Shown here: positions 45,584 through 54,434 of the stretch, piece after piece | Position numbering within the stretch: the first letter of the stretch is position 1 | Layout: each line of letters opens with the position of its first letter | Source: an uncultured Clostridia bacterium | GTDB taxonomy: Bacteria > Bacillota > Clostridia > TANB77 > CAG-508 | Reading direction: 5' to 3' | DNA: 61,100 bases | NCBI GenBank assembly: GCA_934167495.1 | Contig: CAKPKP010000012.1 | Coordinates: 1 to 61,100, forward strand | Translations under genes and position numbers: made by a program | The notes under the pieces: generated by a model | The model's database searches: none | The model's input: the letters and a program-made list of their open reading frames with translations, nothing else | Told to the model about the DNA's origin: nothing

Positions 45584-46822
45584 ATGAGAAAAAATATAAT
45601 AAGTATATTTCTTTTAGTGTTACTAATGACAAATTTAATGCCTATAATAGTAAGGGCAGAAGAGGAAGAAACTACGGAAGAAGCTGTACAAACAGAACAA
45701 ATAGTTCAAACTGAAAGTGAAACACAATCTATACAAAATGTCAGAAAAACTGAAGTTGTAAAAGCTAAAATAACAGAGGTTATAAAAGTTGAAGATGTTG
45801 AAACTGGTAGTATGAAAAATAAAACACAATATCTAAAAGCTGAAATATTAGAGGGAGAAAATAAAGGTAAAGAAGTAGAAACAACATATATATTATCATA
45901 TGATATAGATAATAAAATTTTAGCGTATGAATTAAGTAAGGGAAATAAAGTATTTTTACAAATAAATACAGAACCTGATGGAACTATGACAACACAAGTT
46001 CAAGATGTGGAAAGACAAAATTATATAATATCTATGATAGTAGTATTCTTTTTAATTATATTAATTGTAGGAAGAAAACAAGGATTAAAAGCAATAATAG
46101 CATTAGTTGTTACTATACTTGCAATATATTTTATTATGATAATGTCAATATATCATGGATATAATGCAGTGTTAATGTCTATATTAACTTCAATTGTTAT
46201 AATTGCTATTACATTCTGGATATTAAGTGGTATAAATAAAAAATCTATAACAGCAGCTTTAGGAACTTTAGGTGGAGTTATACTTGCTGGCATAATGGCA
46301 TTCATTTTTGGATATATGGCAAAATTATCTGGAGTTCAAGAAGAATCTATATTCTTAACATTAAATGCAGGACATGTAGTATTTAATTTTAAAGAATTGT
46401 TATTTGCAGGAATTGTAATATCTTCACTTGGTGCAACAATGGACGTTGGAATGTCTATAGCTTCTAGTTTAGATGAAATAAAGAGTAAAACAAGAGAAAT
46501 TTCTTGGAAAGAATTATTTAAAAGTGGTATGAATATTGGTGGAGATATGATAGGCACTATGACTAATACACTTATACTTGCATATGTTGGAGGAACTTTA
46601 AATTTAATTTTATTGTTTTTAGCATCTGATGCAAGTTTAATGACAATAATAAATAAAGAAGCAATTGCAACAGATATAGTTTCTGCATTAGCAGGAAGTA
46701 TGGGGGTAGTATTCACAGTACCAACAACGTCAATAATATATGCTTTAATGAATAAAGATAAAACACATTATAAAGTAAAATCAGATAATAAAATAAATGG
46801 AAAAAGAAGTTTAAAATTATAG
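45584..46822 (+). CDS. YibE/F family membrane protein
   Basis: A 412-residue protein: signal-like N-terminal helix, a small outer beta domain (about 55-140), then about seven to eight membrane helices (starting YIISMIVVFFLIILIVGRKQG) with the family segments ATMDVGMSIASSL and SGMNIGGDMIGTMTNTLILAY. Function is unknown in the family; a transport role is often supposed. Start ATG after TTGGAAGGAAAG. It is convergent with htrA across three repeat copies. Confidence 0.88.
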   Translation: MRKNIISIFLLVLLMTNLMPIIVRAEEEETTEEAVQTEQIVQTESETQSIQNVRKTEVVKAKITEVIKVEDVETGSMKNKTQYLKAEILEGENKGKEVETTYILSYDIDNKILAYELSKGNKVFLQINTEPDGTMTTQVQDVERQNYIISMIVVFFLIILIVGRKQGLKAIIALVVTILAIYFIMIMSIYHGYNAVLMSILTSIVIIAITFWILSGINKKSITAALGTLGGVILAGIMAFIFGYMAKLSGVQEESIFLTLNAGHVVFNFKELLFAGIVISSLGATMDVGMSIASSLDEIKSKTREISWKELFKSGMNIGGDMIGTMTNTLILAYVGGTLNLILLFLASDASLMTIINKEAIATDIVSALAGSMGVVFTVPTTSIIYALMNKDKTHYKVKSDNKINGKRSLKL

Positions 46823-46842
46823 AATAATAAATAATAGGTAAA

Positions 46843-47190
46843 AACGAACAATGAAATTAAAAGTGGGCTGAACGTTACAATTCAGCCCACTATTGTTATA
46901 TTATAGGAAAGTTCTCTGAACTTCCTATAATATAAATATATTGTACAGAAATTTGCTTTGAAAATTTCGCACACGAACAATTAAACGTGAGCTGAACTCT
47001 ACAATTTAAAGTATAGAAGAATTTAATCAGCTCACTATTGTTCTATTATAGGGAAGTTCTCTGAACTTCCTATAATATAAATATATTGTACAGAAATTTG
47101 CTTTGCAAATTTCGCACACGAACAATTAAACGTGAGCTGAACTCTACAATTTAAAGTATAGAAAAATTTAATCAGCTCACTATTGTTCTA
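46843..47190 (+). repeat. Dispersed palindromic repeat, one short and two full tandem copies (R5, R6)
   Basis: A shortened unit (46843-46899: CGAACAATGAAATTAAAAGT, GTGGGCTGA, TTCAGCCCAC) precedes two full copies with a 145-bp period (GTTCTCTGAA at 46911 and 47056). The two copies are almost identical and end GTGAGCTGA...TCAGCTCAC, a paired change from the GTGGGCTGA...TCAGCCCAC of other copies. They fill the 378-bp gap between convergent genes. Confidence 0.9.
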
Positions 47191-47200
47191 TAAATAATAA

Positions 47201-48472
47201 TTAATTTTCTTCAGTGGTTTGTGTATTTTGTGATACAGTTTCACCTAATGTTAAAGTAACTTCTAAAGTTTCAGTACCTCTAGTTATAGATAAAGTTATA
47301 GTATCTCCAATATTAAATGTATTTTTTATAGAATTTAATTCATCCATAGATGTAACTTTTTCGTTATTTAAAGCTGTAATGATGTCTTTTGCTTGTATTC
47401 CAGCTTTTTCAGCAGGAGAATCTTTTTCTACACTTTTAACTAATACACCAGTTGGAATGTTATAATATTGCGCAACACTAGAATCAACATCAGAACCAGT
47501 AATTCCAATATAAGGACGTTTTACAGTTTGATATTTAATTAATTGATCAACAATTTTTGTTGTAGAACTAATTGGAATAGCAAAACCAATTCCTTCAATG
47601 CTTGTACCAGATAATTTTAAAGTATTAATTCCTATTACTTCACCACGGCTATTTACTAAAGCACCACCACTATTACCAGAATTAATAGCTGCATCTGTTT
47701 GAATTGTATTATATGTTATTCCATCAGAAGAAGTTATTTTTCTATTAACAGCACTTATAACACCACAAGTAACAGTACTTTGCATTCCTAAAGGATTACC
47801 TATTGCCATTGAAAATTCTCCAACTACAGTTTCATCAGAATTTCCAAGAGTTGCAGCTGTTAAGTTATCTTTTTCAATTTTTATTATAGCTAAATCTGTA
47901 AGTTCATCAGTTCCAATAATTGTAGCTTCATATGGAGTTTCATCATTATATAAATAAACAGATACTTTATTAGCTTTAGATATGTTATAGAAAGAAGAAG
48001 AACTTGTTGAATCTATAACATGATTATTAGTTAATATATAGCCATCTGTACTAATTATAATTCCAGAACCTTCTGCTTCAGCAGTAGAAGTACCTCTAGA
48101 AAAAGGTGAACTTACTGAATATTCAACTGTTATACCAACAATAGAAGGTAGAACTTTATTTGCAACAGCAACTGAAGTTTCAGAATAATCTTGTAAATTT
48201 ACAAGAGTTTTAACATTTGTAGATGTATTTTCTGAGCTTGCTGGAATAGAAATTGTTGATGTTGTAGAAGTTCCAAGTTTATTAGATAAGTAATCTCTAA
48301 TAGAAGGAACATATACACATGCTGCTACAACTAAAGATGCTCCAACAATTCCAGACACAAAAGGAAATACTACTTTTGAAGCAAATCCTCCTTTAGGCTT
48401 AGTTGAATAGTTTGAAACCTTTCTATAAGTATTTTCATCTTTTAAATTTAAATCGTTATTATTATTTTCCAT
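47201..48472 (-). CDS. htrA: HtrA/DegP-like serine protease with PDZ domain
   Basis: A membrane-anchored S1C protease, 423 residues: cytoplasmic N-terminus, one helix (about 29-50), a Ser/Thr linker, trypsin-like domain and one PDZ domain. The catalytic triad is in TNNHVID (His), DLAIIKIE (Asp) and NSGNSGGALV (Ser). The PDZ has the usual SPAEKAGIQAKDIITALN. It should handle misfolded proteins outside the membrane. Start ATG after AGGAGGCG. No two-component genes flank it. Confidence 0.94.
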   Translation of the reverse strand: MENNNNDLNLKDENTYRKVSNYSTKPKGGFASKVVFPFVSGIVGASLVVAACVYVPSIRDYLSNKLGTSTTSTISIPASSENTSTNVKTLVNLQDYSETSVAVANKVLPSIVGITVEYSVSSPFSRGTSTAEAEGSGIIISTDGYILTNNHVIDSTSSSSFYNISKANKVSVYLYNDETPYEATIIGTDELTDLAIIKIEKDNLTAATLGNSDETVVGEFSMAIGNPLGMQSTVTCGVISAVNRKITSSDGITYNTIQTDAAINSGNSGGALVNSRGEVIGINTLKLSGTSIEGIGFAIPISSTTKIVDQLIKYQTVKRPYIGITGSDVDSSVAQYYNIPTGVLVKSVEKDSPAEKAGIQAKDIITALNNEKVTSMDELNSIKNTFNIGDTITLSITRGTETLEVTLTLGETVSQNTQTTEEN

Positions 48473-48570
48473 ATTATAACGCCTCCTAAAATCTTTAATT
48501 ATAATATACCAAATTTATTAAATATTACAACAGAAATATGAAAGAAAAGTGAAAAAAACATAAATTATTA

Positions 48571-48599
48571 TTGAAAAAAAATCATCATACATATATAAT
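48571..48599 (+). promoter_or_regulatory. Promoter of the pilin-like gene
   Basis: TTGAAA at 48571-48576, a 17-nt spacer and TATAAT at 48594-48599. Confidence 0.65.
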
Positions 48600-48629
48600 A
48601 AACCTAAATTATAAAAAATGGAGGAAAAA

Positions 48630-49106
48630 ATGATAAAAGAACAAAAAGGCATAACCATGTTAACTCTTGTTATAACTATAATAGTAATAATTATAATAGC
48701 TGGCGTAACTTTTAGTCTTTCAAGAGGACTAATAAAAGAATCAGAATTAAAAACAGATATAACTAATATGTTACTTATACAAGCAAGAGCAGATGTAATT
48801 TACGATAAAAATCAATTTGATGATACTGTTAGCTTAGTTGGAACTACTGTAACATCTGAAATGATTAATAAATATGGAATAGAAGCAGAAAAATGGTATG
48901 TATGGAGCAATAAAGAAACAACAGAAGAAGGTAAAATAAGTGCAAAAGATGAATTAAATAATTTAAATATAAATATAAAAGATGATGAATTTTATATAGT
49001 AAATTATGAAACGAGTGAAGTAATATATTCTGAAGGATATACTGACTTAGATAAAAATACAGTATATAAACTATCAGAAATGCAAAATATTTCAAAAAAT
49101 AAATAA
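48630..49106 (+). CDS. Small type IV pilin-like protein
   Basis: A 158-residue protein with a prepilin-like N-terminus: short charged leader MIKEQKG, then ITMLTLVITIIVIIIIAGVTF. Cleavage after G7 would fit a prepilin peptidase. The Glu at mature position 5 of classical pilins is replaced (Thr here). The C-terminal part is small and acidic. The start is ATG 48630; ATG 48618 overlaps the GGAGG site. No pilus machinery genes (pilB, pilC, pilD) are in the window. It is followed 9 nt later by rnhB. Confidence 0.7.
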   Translation: MIKEQKGITMLTLVITIIVIIIIAGVTFSLSRGLIKESELKTDITNMLLIQARADVIYDKNQFDDTVSLVGTTVTSEMINKYGIEAEKWYVWSNKETTEEGKISAKDELNNLNINIKDDEFYIVNYETSEVIYSEGYTDLDKNTVYKLSEMQNISKNK

Positions 49107-49115
49107 GAGGAAAAA

Positions 49116-49745
49116 ATGAAAGAAAAAGAAATAGAAAGATTAAACTTACTAAAAAAAGATGAAAATGAATTATATAATCAAGGAATTAAATATATAGCTG
49201 GAATAGATGAGGCAGGAAGAGGTCCACTTGCAGGACCAGTTGTTGTTGGTTGTGTTATAATGCCAAAGGATTCTTTTATAGAAGGTGTAAATGATTCTAA
49301 AAAAATATCAGAAAAAAAGCGTGAAAAATTATATGAACAAATAACATCAGAAGCTATAGCTTGGAATGTTGGAATTGTAAGTCAAGAAGAAATTGATGAA
49401 TTAAATATATTAGTTGCAACTAAAAAAGCTTTAACAATGGCAATACAAGGATTAGAAATAAAACCTGATTTAATATTAGTAGATGCTCTAAACAATATAA
49501 ATACATTAGGTATTCCTTTTAAATCAATAATAAAAGGTGATGCTAAAAATTATTGTATTTCAGCAGCATCAATAATAGCAAAAGTTACAAGGGATAGAAT
49601 AATGTTAGGATATGATGAGGTTTATCCTCAATATGGTTTTGCAAAACATAAAGGATATGGTACAGCTCAACACATACAAGCATTAAAAGAATACGGACCA
49701 TGTATTTTACATAGAAAAAGTTTTATAAAAAATTTCATTAATTAA
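49116..49745 (+). CDS. rnhB: Ribonuclease HII
   Basis: Removes ribonucleotides from DNA-RNA hybrids; 209 residues. GIDEAGRGPLAGPV (29-42) carries the catalytic D31 and E32, with the later acidic residue in LILVDAL and the SIIAKVTRD segment. Start ATG after AGAGGA. It lies between a pilin-like gene and the phosphorylase pair. Confidence 0.96.
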   Translation: MKEKEIERLNLLKKDENELYNQGIKYIAGIDEAGRGPLAGPVVVGCVIMPKDSFIEGVNDSKKISEKKREKLYEQITSEAIAWNVGIVSQEEIDELNILVATKKALTMAIQGLEIKPDLILVDALNNINTLGIPFKSIIKGDAKNYCISAASIIAKVTRDRIMLGYDEVYPQYGFAKHKGYGTAQHIQALKEYGPCILHRKSFIKNFIN

Positions 49746-49761
49746 ATAAAGGAGTTTTACT

Positions 49762-51054
49762 ATGGATACAAAAAGTATTATAAGAAACAAAAGAGATAAA
49801 AAAGAATTAACTAAAGAAGAAATAAGACATTTTGTAAGTAAGTATAACAAAAATATTATTTCAGATATAGAAGCATCAGCTCTAGTAGCTTTAATTTCAG
49901 TTAACGGTCTAACAGAAAAAGAAATGGTAGCATTTACTGAGTATATATCTGAAACAGGGGAAATGATTAATTTAGGTGAATTATCTAAAGATATAATAGA
50001 TATTCATTATGTAGGTGGAATGAACGAAAAAGCTTCTATTATATTATCATGTGCACTTGCAAGCTTAGGCGTTCCAATAGCAAAAGTGTCAGGAAGAGAA
50101 AGAAATCTAATAGATAAAATGCAATCAATACAAGGATATAACATAGATATACCTGTACCTGAATTTAAAGAAAATATTTTAAAATATGGAATTGGAATAA
50201 TTGCAGAACCAAAAGAATTAGCTCCAGTTGAAAATAAAATATATAAAATAAGAACACAAATAGGATGTATGGATAGTATTCCTCTTACAGCAATAGGAAT
50301 CATGAGTACTAAAGTAGCCTTAGGAATAAACACCATAATTTTTAATATACCATTTGGAAAGAATACGTATATTAAAACTAAGGAGGAAGCAAAAAGACTT
50401 TCTAAATTTTTTATATTAATAGGTAAATATTTTAATAAAGTAGTAAAGTGTATTATAACAGAACAAAATGAGCCTTTAGGATGTAATTTTGGTAATATAA
50501 CAGAAATTGATGAAGTTATAAAATGCTTAAAAGGCAATATGCCAGAAGATATAAAAACTCTTGTATTAGAAATAGGAAATAAATATTTATCATTAACAGG
50601 AAAAGGAATTAACTCTTCAAAAAATAAAGAATTAATATTAAATGAAATTGAGAGTGGACGAGCTTATGAAAAATTTTTGGAGTTAATAAAAGTGCAAGGC
50701 GGAGACATAGAATTTTTGAATAATATAGAAACAGCTAAAAAATGTAAAATAGTAATGCCAGTATTTGCAGAAAATACAGGGTATATTAAAAGCATAGACT
50801 TAGATATGTGCAGAAGTATAGCAATATATATAAATGCAATAAGGGATAATAAACAATCAGAATTAGATATAGGTGCAGGAATATCATTTAATAAGAAAAT
50901 TGGAGATAAAGTGGAAGTAGGAGAAATACTAGCTTATATTCATACAAATGATGAAGAAAAAATAAAAGGTGCAGTAGAAAATTTAAGTGAAGCTTTTGAA
51001 TTTTCTAAAAGACCAGTAGAAAAACGTAATAAAATAATTGATATTATAGAATAG
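49762..51054 (+). CDS. Catalytically degenerate pyrimidine-nucleoside phosphorylase paralogue
   Basis: A 430-residue paralogue of the next gene, alignable from end to end (same start pattern KSIIRNKRDKKELTKEEI, ending NKIIDIIE). Its active site is erased: the phosphate loop KHSTGGVGDK is IHYVGGMNEK (81-90), SGRGLGFTGGTADK is SGRERNLIDK with a 4-residue loss, and CGSGAF is PFGKNTY. The region that carries the pyrimidine-binding Arg, Ser and Lys has lost Ser and Lys (AIGIMSTK for ASSIMSKK). The frame is intact and the fold core conserved, so it is probably expressed as a pseudoenzyme, perhaps a partner subunit. It has its own AAGGAG site. Confidence 0.85.
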   Translation: MDTKSIIRNKRDKKELTKEEIRHFVSKYNKNIISDIEASALVALISVNGLTEKEMVAFTEYISETGEMINLGELSKDIIDIHYVGGMNEKASIILSCALASLGVPIAKVSGRERNLIDKMQSIQGYNIDIPVPEFKENILKYGIGIIAEPKELAPVENKIYKIRTQIGCMDSIPLTAIGIMSTKVALGINTIIFNIPFGKNTYIKTKEEAKRLSKFFILIGKYFNKVVKCIITEQNEPLGCNFGNITEIDEVIKCLKGNMPEDIKTLVLEIGNKYLSLTGKGINSSKNKELILNEIESGRAYEKFLELIKVQGGDIEFLNNIETAKKCKIVMPVFAENTGYIKSIDLDMCRSIAIYINAIRDNKQSELDIGAGISFNKKIGDKVEVGEILAYIHTNDEEKIKGAVENLSEAFEFSKRPVEKRNKIIDIIE

Positions 51055-51062
51055 AGGTAAAG

Positions 51063-52373
51063 ATGAATAATATAATTGATATTATAGAAAAGAAAAAAAA
51101 CAAACAAGAATTAAATAAAGAGGAAATTGAATATTTTGTAACAGGATATACAAATAATGAGATTCCAGATTATCAAGCAGCTGCATTAGTAATGGCAATA
51201 TGTATAAATGGAATGACTAAAGAAGAAACAGTAAATTTGACAATAGCAATGGCAAATTCAGGTGATATGTTAGATTTAAGTGAAATATCTTCAAACACTG
51301 TAGATAAACATAGTACAGGCGGAGTTGGTGATAAAATAACTTTAATTTTAATGCCAATATTATCTTCTGTAGGAATACCAGTAGCAAAGATGTCAGGTAG
51401 AGGATTAGGATTTACAGGAGGAACAGCTGATAAATTAGAATCAATACCAGGATATAATACAGGAATTAGTATTGAAGAATTTAAGGAAAATGTAAAAGAA
51501 ATAGGAATAAGTTTAATTACTCAAACTTTGAATTTAGCTCCAGCAGATAAGAAAATATATGCTTTGAGAGATACAATAGCTTGTACGAATAGTATGCCAT
51601 TAATAGCTTCAAGTATTATGAGTAAAAAAATAGCAGCAGGTGCTAAAAAATTGCTATTAGATGTTACTTGCGGAAGCGGAGCTTTTATGCAAAATAAAAA
51701 AGATGCAGAAGAACTTTCTAGGCTAATGATAGATATTGGTAAGCTAGCTGGAATAGAAACAGTATGTATTATTACAGATATGGATGAACCAGTAGGATAT
51801 GCAGTAGGAAATACTTTAGAAGTTAAAGAAGCAATAGAATGTCTAAATGGAAATATGCCAGAAGATGTAAAACAAATAGTTTTAACATGCGGTGCATATA
51901 TGATGAAATTGGCAGGAATTAATGATGATTTAGAGAATAACAAAGTTAAAATAATAGAAGTAATAGAAAACGGAAAAGCTTTGGAAAAGTTTAAACAATT
52001 AGTAAAAAAGCAGGGTGGAGATATATCATATATAGAAGATTTATCAAAATTTGAAAATGCAAAGTATATATTACCATTGAAGGCTGAAAAAAGTGGAGAT
52101 ATTTATAGAATAGATGCAAAAACTATAGGAGAAGTAGCAGTTCATTTAGGAGCGGGAAGACAGAAAAAAGAAGATGCAATAGATTTTTCAGTAGGAATTG
52201 TTTTAAAGAAAAAAGTTTCAGAAAATGTAGCTAAAGATGAAGATTTACTATATATATATGCAAACGATAAAGAAAAAGCAGAAGAAGCTCTAGTAAAAGC
52301 TAAAGAAGCATATGAAATAAAAGAAGAAAAGTATCAAGAAATAATAAATCCAATTTTAGAGATTATAGAATAG
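51063..52373 (+). CDS. pdp: Pyrimidine-nucleoside phosphorylase
   Basis: Phosphorolysis of thymidine/uridine to base and (deoxy)ribose-1-phosphate; 436 residues. The phosphate-binding loop DKHSTGGVGDK (81-91), SGRGLGFTGGTADKLESIPG and LRDTIACTNSMPL with IMSKK are all intact, as is the C-terminal GAGR motif domain. It could be named deoA or pdp; specificity is not decided by eye. It follows the degenerate paralogue by 8 nt with a weak AGAGGT site, so the pair is co-translated in one operon with rnhB. Confidence 0.93.
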   Translation: MNNIIDIIEKKKNKQELNKEEIEYFVTGYTNNEIPDYQAAALVMAICINGMTKEETVNLTIAMANSGDMLDLSEISSNTVDKHSTGGVGDKITLILMPILSSVGIPVAKMSGRGLGFTGGTADKLESIPGYNTGISIEEFKENVKEIGISLITQTLNLAPADKKIYALRDTIACTNSMPLIASSIMSKKIAAGAKKLLLDVTCGSGAFMQNKKDAEELSRLMIDIGKLAGIETVCIITDMDEPVGYAVGNTLEVKEAIECLNGNMPEDVKQIVLTCGAYMMKLAGINDDLENNKVKIIEVIENGKALEKFKQLVKKQGGDISYIEDLSKFENAKYILPLKAEKSGDIYRIDAKTIGEVAVHLGAGRQKKEDAIDFSVGIVLKKKVSENVAKDEDLLYIYANDKEKAEEALVKAKEAYEIKEEKYQEIINPILEIIE

Positions 52374-52374
52374 G

Positions 52375-52524
52375 AGAACAATAGTGGACTGATTAAATTT
52401 TTCTGCATTTTAAATTGTAACGTTCAGCCCACGGTTAATTGTTCGTGTGCGAAATTTGCATATAGCAAATTTCTGTACAAAGTATTAATCTAATAGGAAA
52501 TTCAGAGAAATTTTCTATTAGATT
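52375..52524 (-). repeat. Dispersed palindromic repeat, copy R7 (inverted)
   Basis: A full inverted copy: GTGGACTGATT...CGTTCAGCCCAC, TTGTTCGTGTGCGAAATTTGC, GTACAAAGTA, and the GGAAATTCAGAGAAATTTT stem, just after the pdp stop and before a terminator. Confidence 0.85.
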
Positions 52525-52569
52525 AAAAAAGAGTTTATGTAATTTGAAATGTTACATAAGCTCTTTTTT
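52525..52569. terminator. Bidirectional terminator
   Basis: An 18-bp stem, 52525-52542 with 52552-52569 (AAAAAAGAGTTTATGTAA with one G-T), with A- and T-runs, ending next to the stop of the small minus-strand gene. Confidence 0.85.
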
Positions 52570-52570
52570 T

Positions 52571-52753
52571 CTAGTTTGCTTTTTGCATTTTTTCATATTC
52601 TTTGCATTTTAATTTGTATTCCATTTGTTGAGTTAAATACCTATAATACATATAGCCTTGTTCATATTGTAGCATAGGATTAAAAAAAGGATCATTCATG
52701 TCTCCACCATAATTTACACCAAAAGGCGGAAAATCTTGATTATTATCTGCCAT
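52571..52753 (-). CDS. Small hypothetical protein (60 aa)
   Basis: A 60-residue protein with a strong AGGAGG site 6 nt before its ATG. It is rich in aromatic residues, Met and Gln (PPFGVNYGGDMNDPFFNP, YMYYRYLTQQMEYKLK). There is no signal or membrane segment. Small Tyr-, Gln- and Met-rich proteins of this kind can be spore-coat components, but that is a guess. Its stop abuts the bidirectional terminator. Confidence 0.65.
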   Translation of the reverse strand: MADNNQDFPPFGVNYGGDMNDPFFNPMLQYEQGYMYYRYLTQQMEYKLKCKEYEKMQKAN

Positions 52754-52884
52754 AAAACCTCCTAAAAAATAAAATTTATATGTAAAAATAATATATTTCG
52801 TTAATAATATATGTTTGATATTTATAAAAAAGAATAAAAAACATTAAAAAAGTAAAATATATAAATAGCTATAAAAAAACTGTA

Positions 52885-52913
52885 TTGATTAAAAAAAATC
52901 GTTGTGATATAAT
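52885..52913 (+). promoter_or_regulatory. Promoter of the M18 aminopeptidase gene
   Basis: TTGATT at 52885-52890, a 17-nt spacer and an extended -10 TGATATAAT (TATAAT 52908-52913). Confidence 0.75.
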
Positions 52914-52940
52914 GACCAACATGAAAGTGAGGATGAAATT

Positions 52941-54356
52941 ATGGAAAAAACAGAGGGTGAAATTTTAAAAGAGAAACTATTTAACGAGAAAAAAGTAGGT
53001 TGGGAAACAACTACTGAGGAAGAGAAAGAAAAAATTTTTAAATTTGCAGATGAGTACATGTACTTTATGAATCATTCAAAAACTGAAAGAGAAGTTGTAA
53101 CAAGTGTTATAGACATTTTAGAGAAAAATAATTTTAAAAGAATATCTGAAAAAAGTAATTTAAATCCTGGAGATAAAGTTTATTACGTAAATAGAGATAA
53201 AAGTTTATATGCAGCAGTAATAGGAGAAGAAAAATTAGAGAATGGATTAAATATAATAGGATCACATTGCGATTCTCCAAGATTAGATCTAAAACCAAAT
53301 CCATTATATGAAGATGAAGGATTTGCTCTATTAAAAACACATTATTATGGTGGAATAAAAAAATATCAATGGACAACAATACCACTTAGTATGCATGGAG
53401 TAATAGTTAAAACAAATGGAGAAAAAATAAATATATCTATAGGTGAATCAGAAGAAGATCCTATATTTACAATAACAGATTTATTACCACATTTGGCACA
53501 AGCTCAAATGGAAAAGAAACTAAGAGAAGGAGTTTCAGGAGAAGACTTAAATTTATTAATAGGAAGCATACCTTTTAATGATAAAAAAGTTTCTGAAAAA
53601 ATAAAATTAAATATTTTAAATATTTTAAATGAAAAATACGGTATTACAGAATTAGATTTAATGAGTTCAGAAATAGAACTTGTTCCAGCTTTCAAGGCAA
53701 GAAGCTTAGGATTTGATAGAAGTATGGTTGCTGCATACGGACAAGATGATAAGATATGCGTATATACTTCTTTAAGAGCTATAATAAATGTAGAAAATCC
53801 AAAGAAAACAGCAGTATGTATTTTCTCAGATAAAGAAGAAATAGGAAGTATGGGAAATACAGGTATGGAATCACATGTATTTGATACTTTCATAGCTGAA
53901 TTATTAGATAAAACTGGAGAAAATAGACCAAATTTGTTAGAAAAAGTATTCTGTAATTCAAAAATGTTATCAGCAGATGTTGATGCAGGATATGATCCAA
54001 TATATGCAAATGTATCAGAGAAAAACAATAGTGCATATTTAGGAAGAGGTGTAGGCGTTAATAAATACACTGGTAGTAGAGGAAAAAGTGGAGCTTCAGA
54101 TGCAAATGCAGAATTTGTTGCTTATGTAAGAAATATATTTGAATCAAATAATATAAAATATCAAGTTTCAGAACTTGGAAAAGTAGATGTAGGCGGTGGA
54201 GGAACAATCGCATATATATTGGCTAATAAAGGAATTGATGTAATAGATTGTGGAGTTCCGGTGCTATCAATGCATGCACCATATGAAGTAACAAGCAAAT
54301 ATGATGTATATACAGCATATTTAGCATACACAGCATTTTTTCAAAAATCAGTTTAG
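52941..54356 (+). CDS. M18 family aminopeptidase
   Basis: A zinc aminopeptidase I family enzyme, 471 residues. It has metal and catalytic residues in IGSHCDSPRLDLKPN (H109, D111), SDKEEIGSMG (catalytic and metal Glu), VDAGYDP (Asp), and a final metal His in VLSMHAPYE. Length and motif order fit M18. It would trim acidic or hydrophobic N-terminal residues of peptides in the cytoplasm. Stand-alone, with its own promoter and a following hairpin. Confidence 0.94.
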   Translation: MEKTEGEILKEKLFNEKKVGWETTTEEEKEKIFKFADEYMYFMNHSKTEREVVTSVIDILEKNNFKRISEKSNLNPGDKVYYVNRDKSLYAAVIGEEKLENGLNIIGSHCDSPRLDLKPNPLYEDEGFALLKTHYYGGIKKYQWTTIPLSMHGVIVKTNGEKINISIGESEEDPIFTITDLLPHLAQAQMEKKLREGVSGEDLNLLIGSIPFNDKKVSEKIKLNILNILNEKYGITELDLMSSEIELVPAFKARSLGFDRSMVAAYGQDDKICVYTSLRAIINVENPKKTAVCIFSDKEEIGSMGNTGMESHVFDTFIAELLDKTGENRPNLLEKVFCNSKMLSADVDAGYDPIYANVSEKNNSAYLGRGVGVNKYTGSRGKSGASDANAEFVAYVRNIFESNNIKYQVSELGKVDVGGGGTIAYILANKGIDVIDCGVPVLSMHAPYEVTSKYDVYTAYLAYTAFFQKSV

Positions 54357-54375
54357 AGATATTAAAGAAATTAAT

Positions 54376-54403
54376 ATAGGTTAGAAATTTTTTTCTAACC
54401 TAT
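54376..54403 (+). terminator. Hairpin after the aminopeptidase gene
   Basis: A 12-bp stem, ATAGGTTAGAAA (54376-54387) with TTTCTAACCTAT (54392-54403). No long T-run follows, so termination may be partial. Confidence 0.5.
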
Positions 54404-54434
54404 ATCTATATACATAGTATAAAGGAGAAAATAT

